Assembly (NCBI RefSeq): GCF_023159225.1
Contig: NC_063170.1
Span: 26,500,301 to 26,564,300, forward strand
Origin: Perognathus longimembris pacificus
Lineage: Eukaryota > Chordata > Mammalia > Rodentia > Heteromyidae
Reading direction: 5' to 3'
Length of the DNA stretch: 64,000 nt
The position numbers and the translations under genes were made by a program. This document shows positions 40,593 through 52,000 of the stretch, piece after piece. The notes below the pieces were generated by a model. It worked only from the letters and a program-made list of their open reading frames with translations. It made no database searches and was not told the origin of the DNA. Numbering within the stretch: the stretch's first letter is position 1; each line of letters starts with the position of its first letter.

Positions 40593-40962
40593 GCTATAGC
40601 CTTGGACTTGCTGAGAGGTGGGGTAGTGCCTCTCAGTTTTGTTCCTCTTGATACTCTCTGGTCCTTCCAGCTCTCATCAGAGGACTAACAGGGAGAACCT
40701 CAGAAAATGGATCTGTCCAACCACACTTGCTGGAAGCAGTATCTTCCTGGGGTTGCCTTCAAACCATGTGTGTAACAGTTTCTTCCATTTCTATTGGAGG
40801 GCAGCCTCCAAAGAACACTGGCAGGAGTGGTCAGGTTCTGCAAGTGAATCACACATCCCAACATAGCAAATAGGTACTTGTTTGGCAATGTTTGCAACTG
40901 ATGCTGTGGTGGCGGCATGGTAGCACTTTCCCAGGACTTACTTATCTATCAAGTATGCTCAA

Positions 40963-41167
40963 TTGTTTGTTTGTTTGTTTGTTGCCAGTCCTGGGACTTG
41001 AACTCCGGGCCTGGGCACTGTCCCTGAGCTTCTTTGCTCAAGGCTAGCACTCTACCCCTTAAACCACAGTACTACTTCTCCAGTTTTCTGTTTATGTGGT
41101 ACTGAGGAATCGAACACAGAGCTTCATGCATGCTAGGCACTCTACCACTAAGCCATGTTCCCACCCT
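40963..41167 (-). mobile_element. ID + tRNA-like composite SINE (older copy)
   Basis: On the minus strand an ID unit (CTTAGTGGTAGAGTGCCTAGC; GTTCGATTCCTCAGTACC) is joined through ACATAAACAGAAAAC to the tRNA-like unit, which keeps GAGTTCAAGTCCC as box B. The + strand starts with the (GTTT)n reverse of its tail. Confidence 0.9.
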
Positions 41168-41824
41168 TGCTCACTTCTTGATCAAAGAGGATATTAAGAA
41201 AGTGTAGACTCTGTTTCTGGCCCCTAGTAGCTTTCAACATATTCAGGAGGCAGATCTTAGAAGCAAATATCTCGTAGTACAAGCAGTTTATGATTAAATA
41301 GTGTCATAACTTTTCATCAGAGAACGTGGAGAGTGGGAGGGAAACAAGGGGTTTGGGGGGAAGCAGTGTGTTTGAGCATTCATGTGACCAGTTTGAGTGG
41401 AGTTTAACCTACTTGTGAAGCCAAGACGAGCCTATCATAATTTGAGGTGGCTCCTACCCAGATGCCGAGAAGGGGAGAGGATCCAGCTGGCACTTGGTGT
41501 GGCCCCAGGGGGCCCACTGGGAGCAGTGTCCTTTGGGAACGGGCCTTAGCCTCCATGTCTGCAAAATTTTTTAAGAATCTGTATAGAAGCCTCAGAAGTG
41601 CCCAGGGTGAAAGGCGTTCACCCCATTGCATGGAGTGTAAATGCTCCCTCCTGATAACTGGTCCCTTTGTTGAGATGTTAATCCTAGACAAAATCTCCTA
41701 AAGGCAGCCCCTGGTCACAAGGCAGAGGTGTGGGGGCTTGAACTCTGCATCCACAGGCTGGGATAGATATCCTTTCATGACTTCTAGGTCTGTCAACACT
41801 GTCCAGCCTTGGACTTAGTGGGGA

Positions 41825-41995
41825 ACCTGAGCCAAGATAAAACAGCCCCCACCCTAACGGAGCATCCAATCTAATGGGAGGGATAGGCATGCAGGTGTGA
41901 AATTTAGGGTAGGAGGTGATGGCCTATCTTTGCTATGTGAGGGTAGGGGTAGACAGGTGAGGTTTGAAAGCAAAGGAACATTTGAGCTGGCCTGT
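41825..41995 (-). mobile_element. Possible L2-like fragment
   Basis: CCCCACCCTAACGGAGCATCCAATCTAATGGGAGGG ... GAACATTTGAGCTGGCCTGTGAAG follows the order of a common mammalian ancient repeat (GAGCTTACATTCTAGTGG ... GACATTTGAGCTGAGACC). Confidence 0.5.
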
Positions 41996-43124
41996 GAAGT
42001 ATGAATTGGAGTTCACAAGAGGCATTAGAGAAAAATAACTCTTAGGTGGTAAGCATAGCAAATGTTAGGGGCACTAAAGGAAGCACTGATCTTCTTTGAA
42101 ACTTAAGCTGACTGCAATTGATGACTCCCATAGTCCTCCAGACCTCCAAACCGGTGACCACTCACTCCCTGGACACTCTGGTCCTTTGTTCAAGTCTCAC
42201 AACCTCCCAGTCAATCAATGGCTCAGGCCTGGCTGTCTCCTCTGTGTCGTTTGCCCCAATAGCCACCTGCCCTTCCCAGCACTGCAGTGCCAAGTTCCTT
42301 GTCTCAGTACTGTGGTTCACCTCCATCTGCCTGTCTCACACCATTGCTGGGGCCTGTGCTTCTAACCCACTCCTGCATCCTGCCGTTCTCTCGCTGCAAT
42401 GCTGCAGCCACTTGTGCCAGGAAGACTGTGTCCTGCATGCTTTGCAGACTCCAGCCGCTAGGCTGCTGGCCCTACCATCCTGTGCTTTGTCTGTCTAAAG
42501 CATGGGTATCATTTCCAGAGCCTGCCTGTCAAGACCTGGTCAGGATCTCAGGGCCCCCCAAGGAGGGAGGGGGATTGACCATGAAAGATCATGTGAAATA
42601 GCGGTAAATATTGAACACCTCTCCTCCCCCGTGCCCCCCCCCCCCCGCCACACTGAGACACAGTCTGCCAGGTGGGACCTCATTTCTGGGAAAATAAGTC
42701 TTTGTCTCCTTTTGGGACAGCGAGTTCACACCGGTGCAGACCATTTTGGAATCCTTTTGGCTTTTAAGTTTCTACAAGGACCACTCATTCTCCATCCAAA
42801 CACAAGACACTGTGTCCCCCGAAGTCACATGAGCCAGGAACGAGGTCGGCCACTCCTTCAAAGCCACTGGGGCTAGGGCTCCAGGAAACAAAGCCCTTAA
42901 TGTGAATCTCACTGCTTAGGGACCCAGAGGCCTTCCTCCAAAAAACTACCAGCGCAGAGGCAGCTGGGGGCAGCTTGGAGGTCCCAGGTCCCAATTCTCC
43001 CAGTTTGGAGCCTGGAAGACAGAGGAAGAAGAGGTGTTTGAATACCGTGCCGTGAAGGGAGCAGTTTTGATATTAGAGCAGACCTCCTAAGAGATCCCCT
43101 GGCTCTGAGCTGTGATCCACACGC

Positions 43125-43640
43125 CACATTCGCAGACAGCTGGTCGCCCAGCGTGGGCTGCGCCTGCCGCTCAGAGCTGGCACACTGGCAGGGACCAGGT
43201 AATGCTCTAATTTCCCTCGTGCAGATGCGGCCAGGAATATCTTAATTTATTGGTGTGCTGGCATGCAAGAGGGAATGCTGTCGGTGCAGCCTTGCATAAC
43301 TATTAGCAAAAAATGGAGCTGATAGGGGCTTGACTTCTCGTAAAGTGGGTTTGAAATAATCATCGCCTTTTGTTGTGTTTGGAAGGGCTTGAACAATTCT
43401 TAATTATTTAATTATAGATATGCAAGTAATACACTGGGAATGGCCCTGACATTCCAGGGATATGGAACAGAGGAAAATGTTTAGTTACCAGAGATTTTTT
43501 TTAAAGGTGGTAATTACATCAAAGTGTCATTTGTATCGTACCACCACCACCCTCTGTCACGGATGAGGTATGGGTCTGCGGTGCCTCCCCTTGGACCTTT
43601 TTATGTGACAATAATAGCATCCACAGCATCGTCACCTTCT
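43125..43640. promoter_or_regulatory. Candidate conserved enhancer island
   Basis: Repeat-free. It contains GGTCGCCCAGCGTGGGCTGCGCC, GGTAATGCTCTAATTTCCC, CTTAATTTATTGG, ATAATCATCGCC, TTCTTAATTATTTAATTATAG (three TAATTA-type cores) and GGTAATTACATC. Confidence 0.5.
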
Positions 43641-43659
43641 TCTAGGTGAGGCCTGGGCA

Positions 43660-43760
43660 GTGAAGCTCTTTCTTTGGGAAGCAGGAGCAATTGTTCCCAT
43701 CTTTCAGATGAGTAAATTGAGCTCAGAGTCTCACTTCACTCAAAGCTTGAAAGTACAACT
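43660..43760 (-). mobile_element. MIR fragment
   Basis: TGTTCCCATCTTTCAGATGAGTAAATTGAGCTCAGAG resembles the inverse of MIR (CCCCATTTTACAGATGAGGAAACTGAGGC). Confidence 0.65.
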
Positions 43761-43924
43761 TGTATTTTTCACATACTTGCACAGTCTGCCTTCCCCACCC
43801 TGTCACCAGCTGGGGCTGAGCCCAGCTCTGCTTCCCAGAGCCTTTTCTGTCTCCTCCAAGCTTTGGCCAGCTCCACAACTTTGGTGACTGTTTGCCTGAA
43901 TTGTGTGTCTGACTCCAACGGCAC

Positions 43925-44205
43925 TCACTCATGATGGACACCTTGTAATTATCCCATATAAGCATTCATTGTATTCATATCATTAATTTTGTTTGGGCTA
44001 TTACATTTGATAGATACATTAAGCATTATATAGTTCTCTTTATACATGAAATTGAACTGCCTTTGAACAGTCAGCCGGCTAATTGCTGGTAATTTGTGTT
44101 GCTAACGAGAGGCAGAATAGTGGTATAACATTAGACTCAATAGTCAGTTAACAAATTTGCCGATGCAGATTGCAAAGCATGCCCTCTCTGGCATAGGCAA
44201 GCTGC
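43925..44205. promoter_or_regulatory. Candidate conserved non-coding element, AT-rich
   Basis: CTTGTAATTATCCC, CATATCATTAATTTTG, GGCTAATTGCTGGTAATTTG and GTCAGTTAACAAATTTGCCG in a repeat-free block with low GC. Confidence 0.45.
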
Positions 44206-45901
44206 GTCTCACACGTGAACAGACTTTTCAAAATGCATAGGGCTAAAAAAAACCTCTATGTTCTCATCATCACCAAAGACTTGTGTGACAGTGGGCCCCA
44301 TGGAGAGGGCCAGGGGTGATGGTGGGGGAATCTGATCATGTTCGGGACTGGGGAGAACTTGGAGGCTAGAGGGGAAGTTTGGCCATTCCTTTGGGTGCTG
44401 AAAGGCTGAGTGATCTCTCACTCTACCCTGTACCTGTGGGGTGCTGAGTGCTAAGTGCTTCTAATCATAATTAGATTCCTTTGGTCCTGAGTTTTCCATT
44501 TCCCCAGCTGAGTGTCCCTAAGGGTGTTTTGGGAGGTGAGGACTGGAGCAGGTTTCCTCCAAGCCCCTTTGCCACAGCCAAAGCTGATTTAGAAAAGTAG
44601 GGTGGGGAATAGTAGTCAATGACATTGTCACTTGGGTTTTGTGAGCCTCTGGTTTCTCTGCCTGAAGAAAGACATGGGGACCCCCAGGTGAGGAAGGGAG
44701 TGATGGGTGGGAAAGGGGGAGCCCTGGGCCAACACTGCCAGGGTACTGAAAGACCTTTATAATGCAAAAAACAAAAACAACATTCTGTTAGTGGGCGAAT
44801 GCGTCTCCCGTAGATTCCTCTGTGGCATCCTAGAATGTGACTGTTGGGAGACAGGGCCTCTGAAGACTAATGGTCAGGATGTGACTTGTGGCGGGCTTCA
44901 CTTGATCCAATCTGACTATAAGAAGATCAGATTTGGTCTCCAGGAGAAACCCAAGGAATTGAGGGACAGAGAAGGAGCTACTCAGTGAAGAGGCCATATG
45001 AGGATGCTAGGAACAGGGTACAGGAGAAGCCACAGTGGCTGGCAGGCCATCTCACACTTTAACTTGCTGTTCAGGACCCCTGGCCACTCTGGGCTGCTTT
45101 ATTATGGCTGTTCTAGGCTCTAGCCTAGGAATGCAGTAATCCCTCCGCCTGCTCTCAGTGGTCTCTGGAAGGTCCAATGTGCGCTGTTGGGAAAGCTCCT
45201 CCAAACCAAACACCAGCCTGCAGGAGGCTTGAGAAATCTAGGCAGGGCAAAGGAAAGGACTCCTCGGATAGGTGGCAGACTACCACCATACTGACTTTAT
45301 CCATGAAAGACGACTGGGAGCTTGTCTGTCCATTCACAGTTAGTTATGAGGGGCACAGGGCTGCTGGGGAACTGCCATGTTACTGGAAGTGATCCTCGCT
45401 GAGGCCTCTTCCACACTTATAGTCAAATACCTGCATTCATGGGGTATCACGAGAGAGTCCCCCTAACCTTTGTAGGGTATGTGTTTCAGAAAAGAACATT
45501 TCAAGTTGGAAGACAATACCTGCCTACATCAGAGGTCCTCCTAGCCTTGTGCTAGACCTTACAAGTACTGGTCTGTGGCTAACACCTTCTGCAGCATCTC
45601 AGGCTCTTCCTTTTCTCCTGCCCTGTACCAGCCCAATGCTTAAGAGAATTTCATGTAGCAGCAGTCATTTGAGCTTCAGTTTCTGGATAAATTGGTGATA
45701 TTTCCAGAGTTGTTGGTTTGAGGACATTTGTATTATTCAAATGATCAATAAAATGTCATTGGTTGCTCATTGGTGCTGTCACAAGAAGGTAGATTGTGTC
45801 ACAGGGAGCAGTGTCCGCCCTAGTGCACCTTAGTGTCTGCACCATGGGCAGGAAGACTTAAGGAAGATGATAATGGTGGAGATGATGACAATGAACATGA
45901 C

Positions 45902-45904
<3 letters not shown>

Positions 45905-45948
<44 letters not shown>
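45905..45948. repeat. (TG)n microsatellite
   Basis: About 21 perfect TG units. Confidence 0.97.
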
Positions 45949-45950
<2 letters not shown>

Positions 45951-46624
45951 CAGATGAAATACATGTACATGTATCTGTACTTTTGTGAATATATTTGTAA
46001 AGAAAGGTTTGTCATCAGGATAAAATGGATAGGTGTAATGTTTGGCTGCACTGACATTTACCACAGCCCAGCAATGTCGGTGCCCTGTGGCCTCTCATCC
46101 ACTCGTGGTATAATTAAAGTCATCAAGAGATGCTTTCCTAATGCCCCAAAGGTCATTATCCTGCCAGCACCCTGGTTCACCATTCCTTCCTCCAAGGGCC
46201 AAAGCATATTGACAATAAAAAACCTACCATGTGCAGTTGGCCAAACTGCCTCAAAAACACAACTGTGACCACCAAGCTAGTGAGATGAGGGGCTGTGGGT
46301 GCCCCTTTGTCATGTTTGACACCCCGTCCCAGCCAGAGGACAGCCTCTGAGTATTCAGTGTTAGTCTTCCAGGCTGACCTTTCCCTCTATTTACCATCCA
46401 ACCAGAAGCAGAAAGAGGAAGAAAGAGCCCAGTCTTGAGTGGGACACTAAGAGAATTTCGTGCACCTCATGAACTCAGAGATGAGGTGCTGCCATGAGGT
46501 CCACATAGAGAGGGGCCTTTGGAAAAGGCTATACTAAGGCCATTTGTGCTGAAGCTAACTTGGTGATGGTGGTCTGTCCCATGATGCTATTCATTCTAGT
46601 GAATGAAATGTAGTAATTCAAAAT

Positions 46625-46910
46625 GGCACTAGGAAGTGCTTCCTATTGGTACAGATGGCTTTTTTTCCACCAAAAAAGTAATGCATGTTTATGGAGAAAC
46701 AGATTTAAATAGCAGAGAAGGCCATAAATCTCCCTTCTCTAACCCCCTCTTGACATTCTCTCCCCCCATTTATACTCCGACCATTCTTATTGATGTTTGT
46801 GTGCCTCCAGGAATTTCCTATGCACGTATACATGCATTATTCAAATAAGATCAATTTCTCTTGCATCTTGCTTTTGTCCCTTTTTAGCACTGCACACAAT
46901 CATCTATCTA
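46625..46910. mobile_element. Possible ancient interspersed repeat
   Basis: ACCAAAAAAGTAATGCATGTTTATGGAGAAA ... CTCCAGGAATTTCCTATGCACGTATACATG resembles a common mammalian repeat 3' region (GTAATACATGTTTATTGTAGAAAA ... CTTCCAG..TTTCTATGCATATA). Family not assigned. Confidence 0.35.
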
Positions 46911-46964
46911 CCCATTGGATGTGGCTCCATTTAAACCTAACAGAGATTGTGCATAGTTTGTGCA

Positions 46965-47023
<59 letters not shown>

Positions 47024-47126
47024 GACAAAGACACAGAGAGGGAGGGAGGGAGGGAGGGAGGGAGGGAGGGAGGGAGGGAGGGAGGGAGGGAGGGAGGGAG
47101 GGAGGGAGGGAGGGAGGGAGGAAGGA
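46965..47126. repeat. Compound (TG)(AG)(ACAG)(GGGA) purine-rich microsatellite
   Basis: (TG)n at 46965-46982, (AG)n at 46983-47007, ACAG units to about 47023, then about 21 perfect GGGA/GGAG units at 47038-47121. It abuts the tail side of a minus-strand SINE. Confidence 0.97.
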
Positions 47127-47331
47127 GAATGTGTCTGGGAACCTAAGCTCAGAGCCTGGGCTTTTTTTGCTCAATGCTGTTGCTTTACCACTTGAGCCAC
47201 AGCCCCACTTCAAGCCTTTTTGTTGGCTAATTGGAGATAATAGTCTCTCAGACTTTCCTGCTTGGGGGTAACTTCAGATCTCAGCCTCCTGAGTAGCTAG
47301 GATTACAGGTGTGAGCCACCAGCACCCAGCT
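47127..47331 (-). mobile_element. 7SL-tRNA fusion SINE
   Basis: AGCTCAGAGCCTGGGC ... TACCACTTGAGCCACAGCCCCACTTC ... AGTAGCTAGGATTACAGGTGTGAGCCACCAGCACCCAGC. Its tail side is the GGGA array. Confidence 0.88.
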
Positions 47332-47829
47332 TTGGGTATAGTATTTTAATGACTGGCTGGCATCATAATCTAATCACATGTCCCTGGCTTGGATAAAACC
47401 ATTTGTGAAGTACTATAGCCAGAATGTGGATGCCATCAGACACTGGAGAGGGCCTCAGAGAGATGGTGGTGGCATCTGATCAGAGGTTTTGAGGAACGAG
47501 TAGGAGTTTGGAAGGTGGAATGTCTTTGGTTGATGACTGATAAGGAAGGAAGCCCTTTGAGATGAGAAGAGGAACAAGGGGGACTGTTTGATGAAGGAAG
47601 GGAGTGGAGTCTCCGTGCTCTAGAGATAAGACCAGTTCCTGCACCCCAGCTCTAGTGCAGGACCAGGCAGGCCCTGGGGTACATATGAGCTTGTGAGTTG
47701 CAGGGAAGTAAGCAGACTTGAGACCCTGTAATTTCGGAGCTAAGGATCTCAGCGTATCAGGTAGAAAACAGGAGAGAAAGGGGAGAGCTAGAGAGAAGGA
47801 AAAGCCTACTCAGCTCGCTGATAGCCCTG

Positions 47830-48600
47830 GTTATGGCTCAGAAAATGCTACTAGAAACTGCAGCCTGGTGACATGTCGACTCCTGACAGCAAGCGGGGTT
47901 GGCAGGGCCCGTTTTTTAAGCCGCGCGGCCTGTCTGCCAGATCGCATTTGGATTGAGTGGCTGGCGTTCTGTGAGCCTCGCTTAATAGGATTGAAAGAAA
48001 AGAAATGTTACTTTTCATCACCCAAGACAACAAAGAGAAACAGGGAAACGAAAATATTATTTCGTTTGAACAAATTACAGGGAGACTCTCTGGGGCACTT
48101 TCAGGGAGTTAGATGAGGAAAGCACTTAAATATCATTCCATCAAACTAAATTTTTAACTACAATTTTTTACAGATAAAATGTGTTGGGAGGATTCAAAGA
48201 AGATTAGAGCTCACCTAAGAAACAGTATTCAAATTTTACCAGCTAATGGCAGCCCAGCAAAAAGTGTTAATGCTTATAACTTCCCACCAAGGGACAGAGA
48301 TTTCGGTATTCTTATAAAAACACATTGAGCTGATTTCATTTCGGTGTCTCTGCAGACTTCATTGGAGTAATTTCAGTAAGTGTTATAAATGTTATTTTAA
48401 GTATTATAATGATAATCCCTACTGACATGGAGGCTGTGCATCTCCGCTTCCATTACTAAGGTAATGTTTACCTCGGATACTGCGTAATTGTTTGCTTTCT
48501 CACTGTAAACTCCGCTCCCAACTGCTTAATCAGCCATGGAAAAGAGAGGAGATTTTAGGAATGTTTAATGTTCTTCTGATTACATTCGAGTGCTGGGGGG
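47830..48600. promoter_or_regulatory. Large candidate conserved enhancer island
   Basis: About 770 bp free of repeats, the longest such block here. It includes GGCCCGTTTTTTAAGCCGCGCGGCC, GAAAATATTATTTCG, CCAGCTAATGGCAGCCC, TGTTAATGCTTATAAC, GAGTAATTTCAG, CCATTACTAAGGTAATG (inverted TAATG pair) and GCGTAATTGTTTGC. Composition and motif density suggest strong constraint, which is untested. Confidence 0.5.
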
Positions 48601-49010
48601 AAGCCTGCATGGGCGGGGCAGGAGTGTTTATTTATTTATTTTCTTGTCCTCTGTGCTCAGGGAGACCTACACTGGACGGCAGCCATCTCGTGAATCATTT
48701 ATTGTTATAAATATCACGGCTCCGGCATAAATCTGCTCAGCTTGTGGAACTCAGGGCCCATCCTCCTTGTGTGGGTTGGGCTGGGCCAAGCCCCCAGGCA
48801 GTCCTTGCGCCAGGTCTGGCGGACTCCTGTATTCTGGTCACAGTGTTCGTTTTCACACACTCTCGGGCTCAAAGCACCGGTGTGAGCGTGTCCTCTGCCG
48901 CCTGTGCGATGGAAGTAAGATTTTATTAGGCTTTATGAAAGTGAAACTTTTCCACCTTCGAGTTCTGGATCTCAAGGGCTTTCTGGGGCATTGAATAACA
49001 TTTGCTTCTC
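48601..49010. promoter_or_regulatory. Possible extension of conserved island
   Basis: Repeat-free; TTTATTTATTTATTTTC, CGTGAATCATTTATTGTTATAAATATCACGG (near-palindromic, about 48690-48720) and AGATTTTATTAGGC. Confidence 0.35.
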
Positions 49011-49194
49011 TGGCTTCTTAAATATCTGAATCCAAATGTGATCAGGAATTAAGAAGGAGCAGGGAAGGTTGATATTCATTGCAGGTTGGAAGAATATGTT
49101 TTTCTTCTACCCGTCTCGAGTGCCTGGAGCCCAGTGTTCTCCTTTGACAGTGGGGAAGTTCTACTTTGAGCTAACTGGCAGCAGCCAGTGGCTC

Positions 49195-49275
49195 TTGAAT
49201 TCATTCAACTAATAGTTACTGAGACCCTGCTCTGTTCCCGGCACTTGGCTGGACTCTGGGGAATGATGCAATCCG
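49195..49275 (-). mobile_element. L2-like fragment
   Basis: GAATTCATTCAACTAATAGTTACTGAGACCCTGCTCTGTTCCCGGCACTTGGC matches a common ancient repeat (ATTCAACAAATATTTATTGAGCACCTACTATGTGCCAGGCAC). Confidence 0.55.
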
Positions 49276-49585
49276 TTTTTCCACTTTGTTGTAGTAAATG
49301 GGATAGATGGGAGGGCTGTGGCTGAAAGGCAAACAAGCAGATATGTAAATACAGTTGGAGACATTTTGAGTGCCGATTGTGGAGGGTGTCAGTGAAGCTG
49401 ACATCAAAGGGAAGATGGAGTAACAAGGTGTGTAGAGTGGGCGTTGAGGGGCCGGAGTGTGGTGCCTGGTAAGATGGTTGTCCTGAGGATGTAAGAGGTC
49501 AGTAGAGGAAGGGCAATACCAGGGCTTGCCATGTCCAGAAGCCCATGGGCTTTTATTCTCTGCAGGAGTAAACTGTTGCAAAGCT

Positions 49586-49832
49586 TTTTTCCTTTCCTTT
49601 CCTTTTTCCTTTTGTGCTGGTACTGGGGCTTGAATTCCGAACCTCACACTCTGACTTGGCTTTATCCATTCAAGGCTGATGCTCTCCTACTTGAGCCACA
49701 TCTCCACTTCTGACCTTTTTCTGGCCAATTGGAGTTGTCTAGGAGTTTTCTGCCCTGGCTGGCTTCCAACCTCTGTCCTCAGCTCTCAGCCCCCCAATAG
49801 CTAGGATTGCAAGTGTGAGCCACCGGTTCCTA
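49586..49832 (-). mobile_element. 7SL-tRNA fusion SINE
   Basis: TTTTGTGCTGGTACTGGGGC, TACTTGAGCCACATCTCCACTTC and AATAGCTAGGATTGCAAGTGTGAGCC; a CTTTCC-rich tail on the plus-strand left side. Confidence 0.88.
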
Positions 49833-50359
49833 GAAATTGAAAACCTTTAAACTGTGAGCGACACACTCCTATTTGAGGTGTGTTACATGGGTTGCTCTGG
49901 GGCCTGGATGGTGCACTGTCATGGGGGAGCAAGTTTGAAAGTTGAGAGTCCCAGAGGTACCCACTGTTGCCATCCTGACTTAGGAGTGATGGTCGAGCTA
50001 CACCTTGGAAGGCAGATAGGTTCAGGGCAGAGAATGTGCCTGCCTGAGTGGATCCGCCCCTGGGGTCCTACAACTAACTGCCCTTGTCAGCCCTACCTGT
50101 GAGCAACTATGGCGGGAGGGTCCTTCTCCCCAGGACTGCCTCGTGGCATCTGTCTTCTTCTCTTAGGCTGTTTGACAATGTTCATGGCAGTCCCAGAGGA
50201 AGGATGGGGCAGGGGTTCCATGCATTGTATTACCTGGTCTTGAGCCTCAGTTTCCCCAGCTCCTCTTAGAGGGGAATACAAGCACGCTTGACAGGCCCTG
50301 CCCTCCCCTTCCCTTCCCCCCACTCCACCATCAGCCCTTCCTCCAGCCACCACTCCCCA

Positions 50360-50765
50360 GCTCCCCAAGGTCTGCGGTATAATTTAGCTGAAGCCTTTAG
50401 TTAAAGACCAGGGCCAGTAGGTAGCTGATTTTCCCAGTCCTCAGGGTGGACGCTTGACAGGTTGCGTGCTGGGGACTGGGGAGCAGAGGGAAAGGGGGCA
50501 ACATGATGGGTAATTAACTCATCCTGCGGGCCCCAGTCTGGTCCAGTTTGGCCCAGGAGGGACCTCTCGGGTGGGTCCCTAGGCCATGGGCCCTTGTGCA
50601 CCTGGCCCCCTGGGAGGAGGGCAAGCTTTCAGCACAGGCTGGGGGGGGGACGGCAGTGGGTGGGGGGAGGGATTAATTGCTTGGACCGCATATTCCCAGT
50701 ACCCAGCTTTGAGTTGAATTAACTTCCAAGAAAATATCTAATATTCCTCCACTTTCCCCTTGGAG
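50360..50765. promoter_or_regulatory. Possible conserved non-coding element
   Basis: GTATAATTTAGCTGAAGCCTTTAG, GGGTAATTAACTC, GGGATTAATTGCTTGGACCGC and GAGTTGAATTAACTTCC are spread over a repeat-free block with a G-rich middle. Confidence 0.35.
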
Positions 50766-51687
50766 AGGCAACGACTAGTTGAGTCCATCCATCTGTGTCT
50801 CTCCCACGCTCGGCATCTTGGGCAACCACTGAGGAATCTAAGAAAAAGTTCAAGGTGGACGGTGAGCCTCTCAGGTGAGCCAGGAGCGGAGGAAGTGGGG
50901 GGAAACAATGCCTTTGTTTCTCAGAAACACACTCCACCCTTGGTCCTGACCAACCAGATGAATATTTTAACACTAGAGCGTTTTATTCAAGCCAGGAGCA
51001 GCATGCTGTACTCCCAGCCAGGCCAGAGAATGACCTGGAAACCTGGATGTTTCTGGGAACAAAAGGTCCTAGGTCTGCCTCCATCGGGGGCCATCCAAAG
51101 GCTTTGTGGCTCTGTGGCAAGGGGCTTGGGGGGGGGCAGGAAGAGGCATAAGGGCTTCCTCATTTCTTGTCTCCCTCACAGGGCTGCGTGCTGTGGGAGC
51201 TCTGCCCTGCGCCTTGGTACTGGGCAGCAGCTCAGAGCCATGAGGCTGCAGCCCCCCAGCTGTGCAGCAGGCAGAGAGGAGGAGGGAGAGGAGGCGAGGG
51301 CCAGAGGCAAGGGGGCTGGGAAACAGAGAAACAAACTCTATTTTCTGCTCAGCTGTGGCGGGAGGGCTCCCATGGCCCACAGGCTCACCGAGTGAAGCAA
51401 TTTCAGACAGGGATGAGTGTCTGTTTTTCCCTGGAGCGAAGGCTACAAAACCCTGAAAGCCCTCGCTTTCTCTTCCCTTAATATCTTGTTCTGGAAAGTG
51501 CAGTTGTGAGAAGGTGAAGGAAATGAAGATGGCCCTTGGCAACTGGAAGGAGGAAGTCCTTCCCCAGCTCACACCCAGGGGCAGGGCAACTGAGGTCTGG
51601 TGGTAATGGTCCAGGTGGGAAAGAGAGGGAGCTTGTGACTGAAGGGGTCTTGAACAGGGGGCCATCTCCAGATAGATTCAGACTCTT

Positions 51688-51915
51688 GCTATGTGCAGGT
51701 GGCTCATGCCTGTTATCCTGGCTACTCAGGAGGCTGAGATCTGAGGACTAAGGATCGAAGCCAGCTCAAGAAAGAAAAATCTGTGATCTGCATCTCCAGT
51801 TAACCACCCAAAAAGCCAAAAGTGGAGCTGTGGCTCAAGTGGTAGTGCTTCAGTGTTGAGCAGAAAATACTCAGGGACAGTGCCTGGGCCCTGAGTTCAA
51901 GCCTCAGTACCAGCG
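51688..51915 (+). mobile_element. 7SL-tRNA fusion SINE
   Basis: GCAGGTGGCTCATGCCTGTTATCC ... AAAGTGGAGCTGTGGCTCAAGTGGTAG ... CTGAGTTCAAGCCTCAGTACCAGCGC, running straight into (AC)(CT)n. Confidence 0.92.
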
Positions 51916-51929
51916 CGCACACACACACA

Positions 51930-51998
<69 letters not shown>
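51916..51998. repeat. (AC)n(CT)n microsatellite at SINE tail
   Basis: About 8 AC units then 33 CT units, beginning where the A tail of the preceding SINE should be. Confidence 0.97.

Positions 51999-52000
<2 letters not shown>

Noticed and set aside
40443..40688. Short repeat protein across the 48-bp minisatellite
   Set aside because: Open frame is a by-product of a 48-bp period; no start context, splice site or domain.
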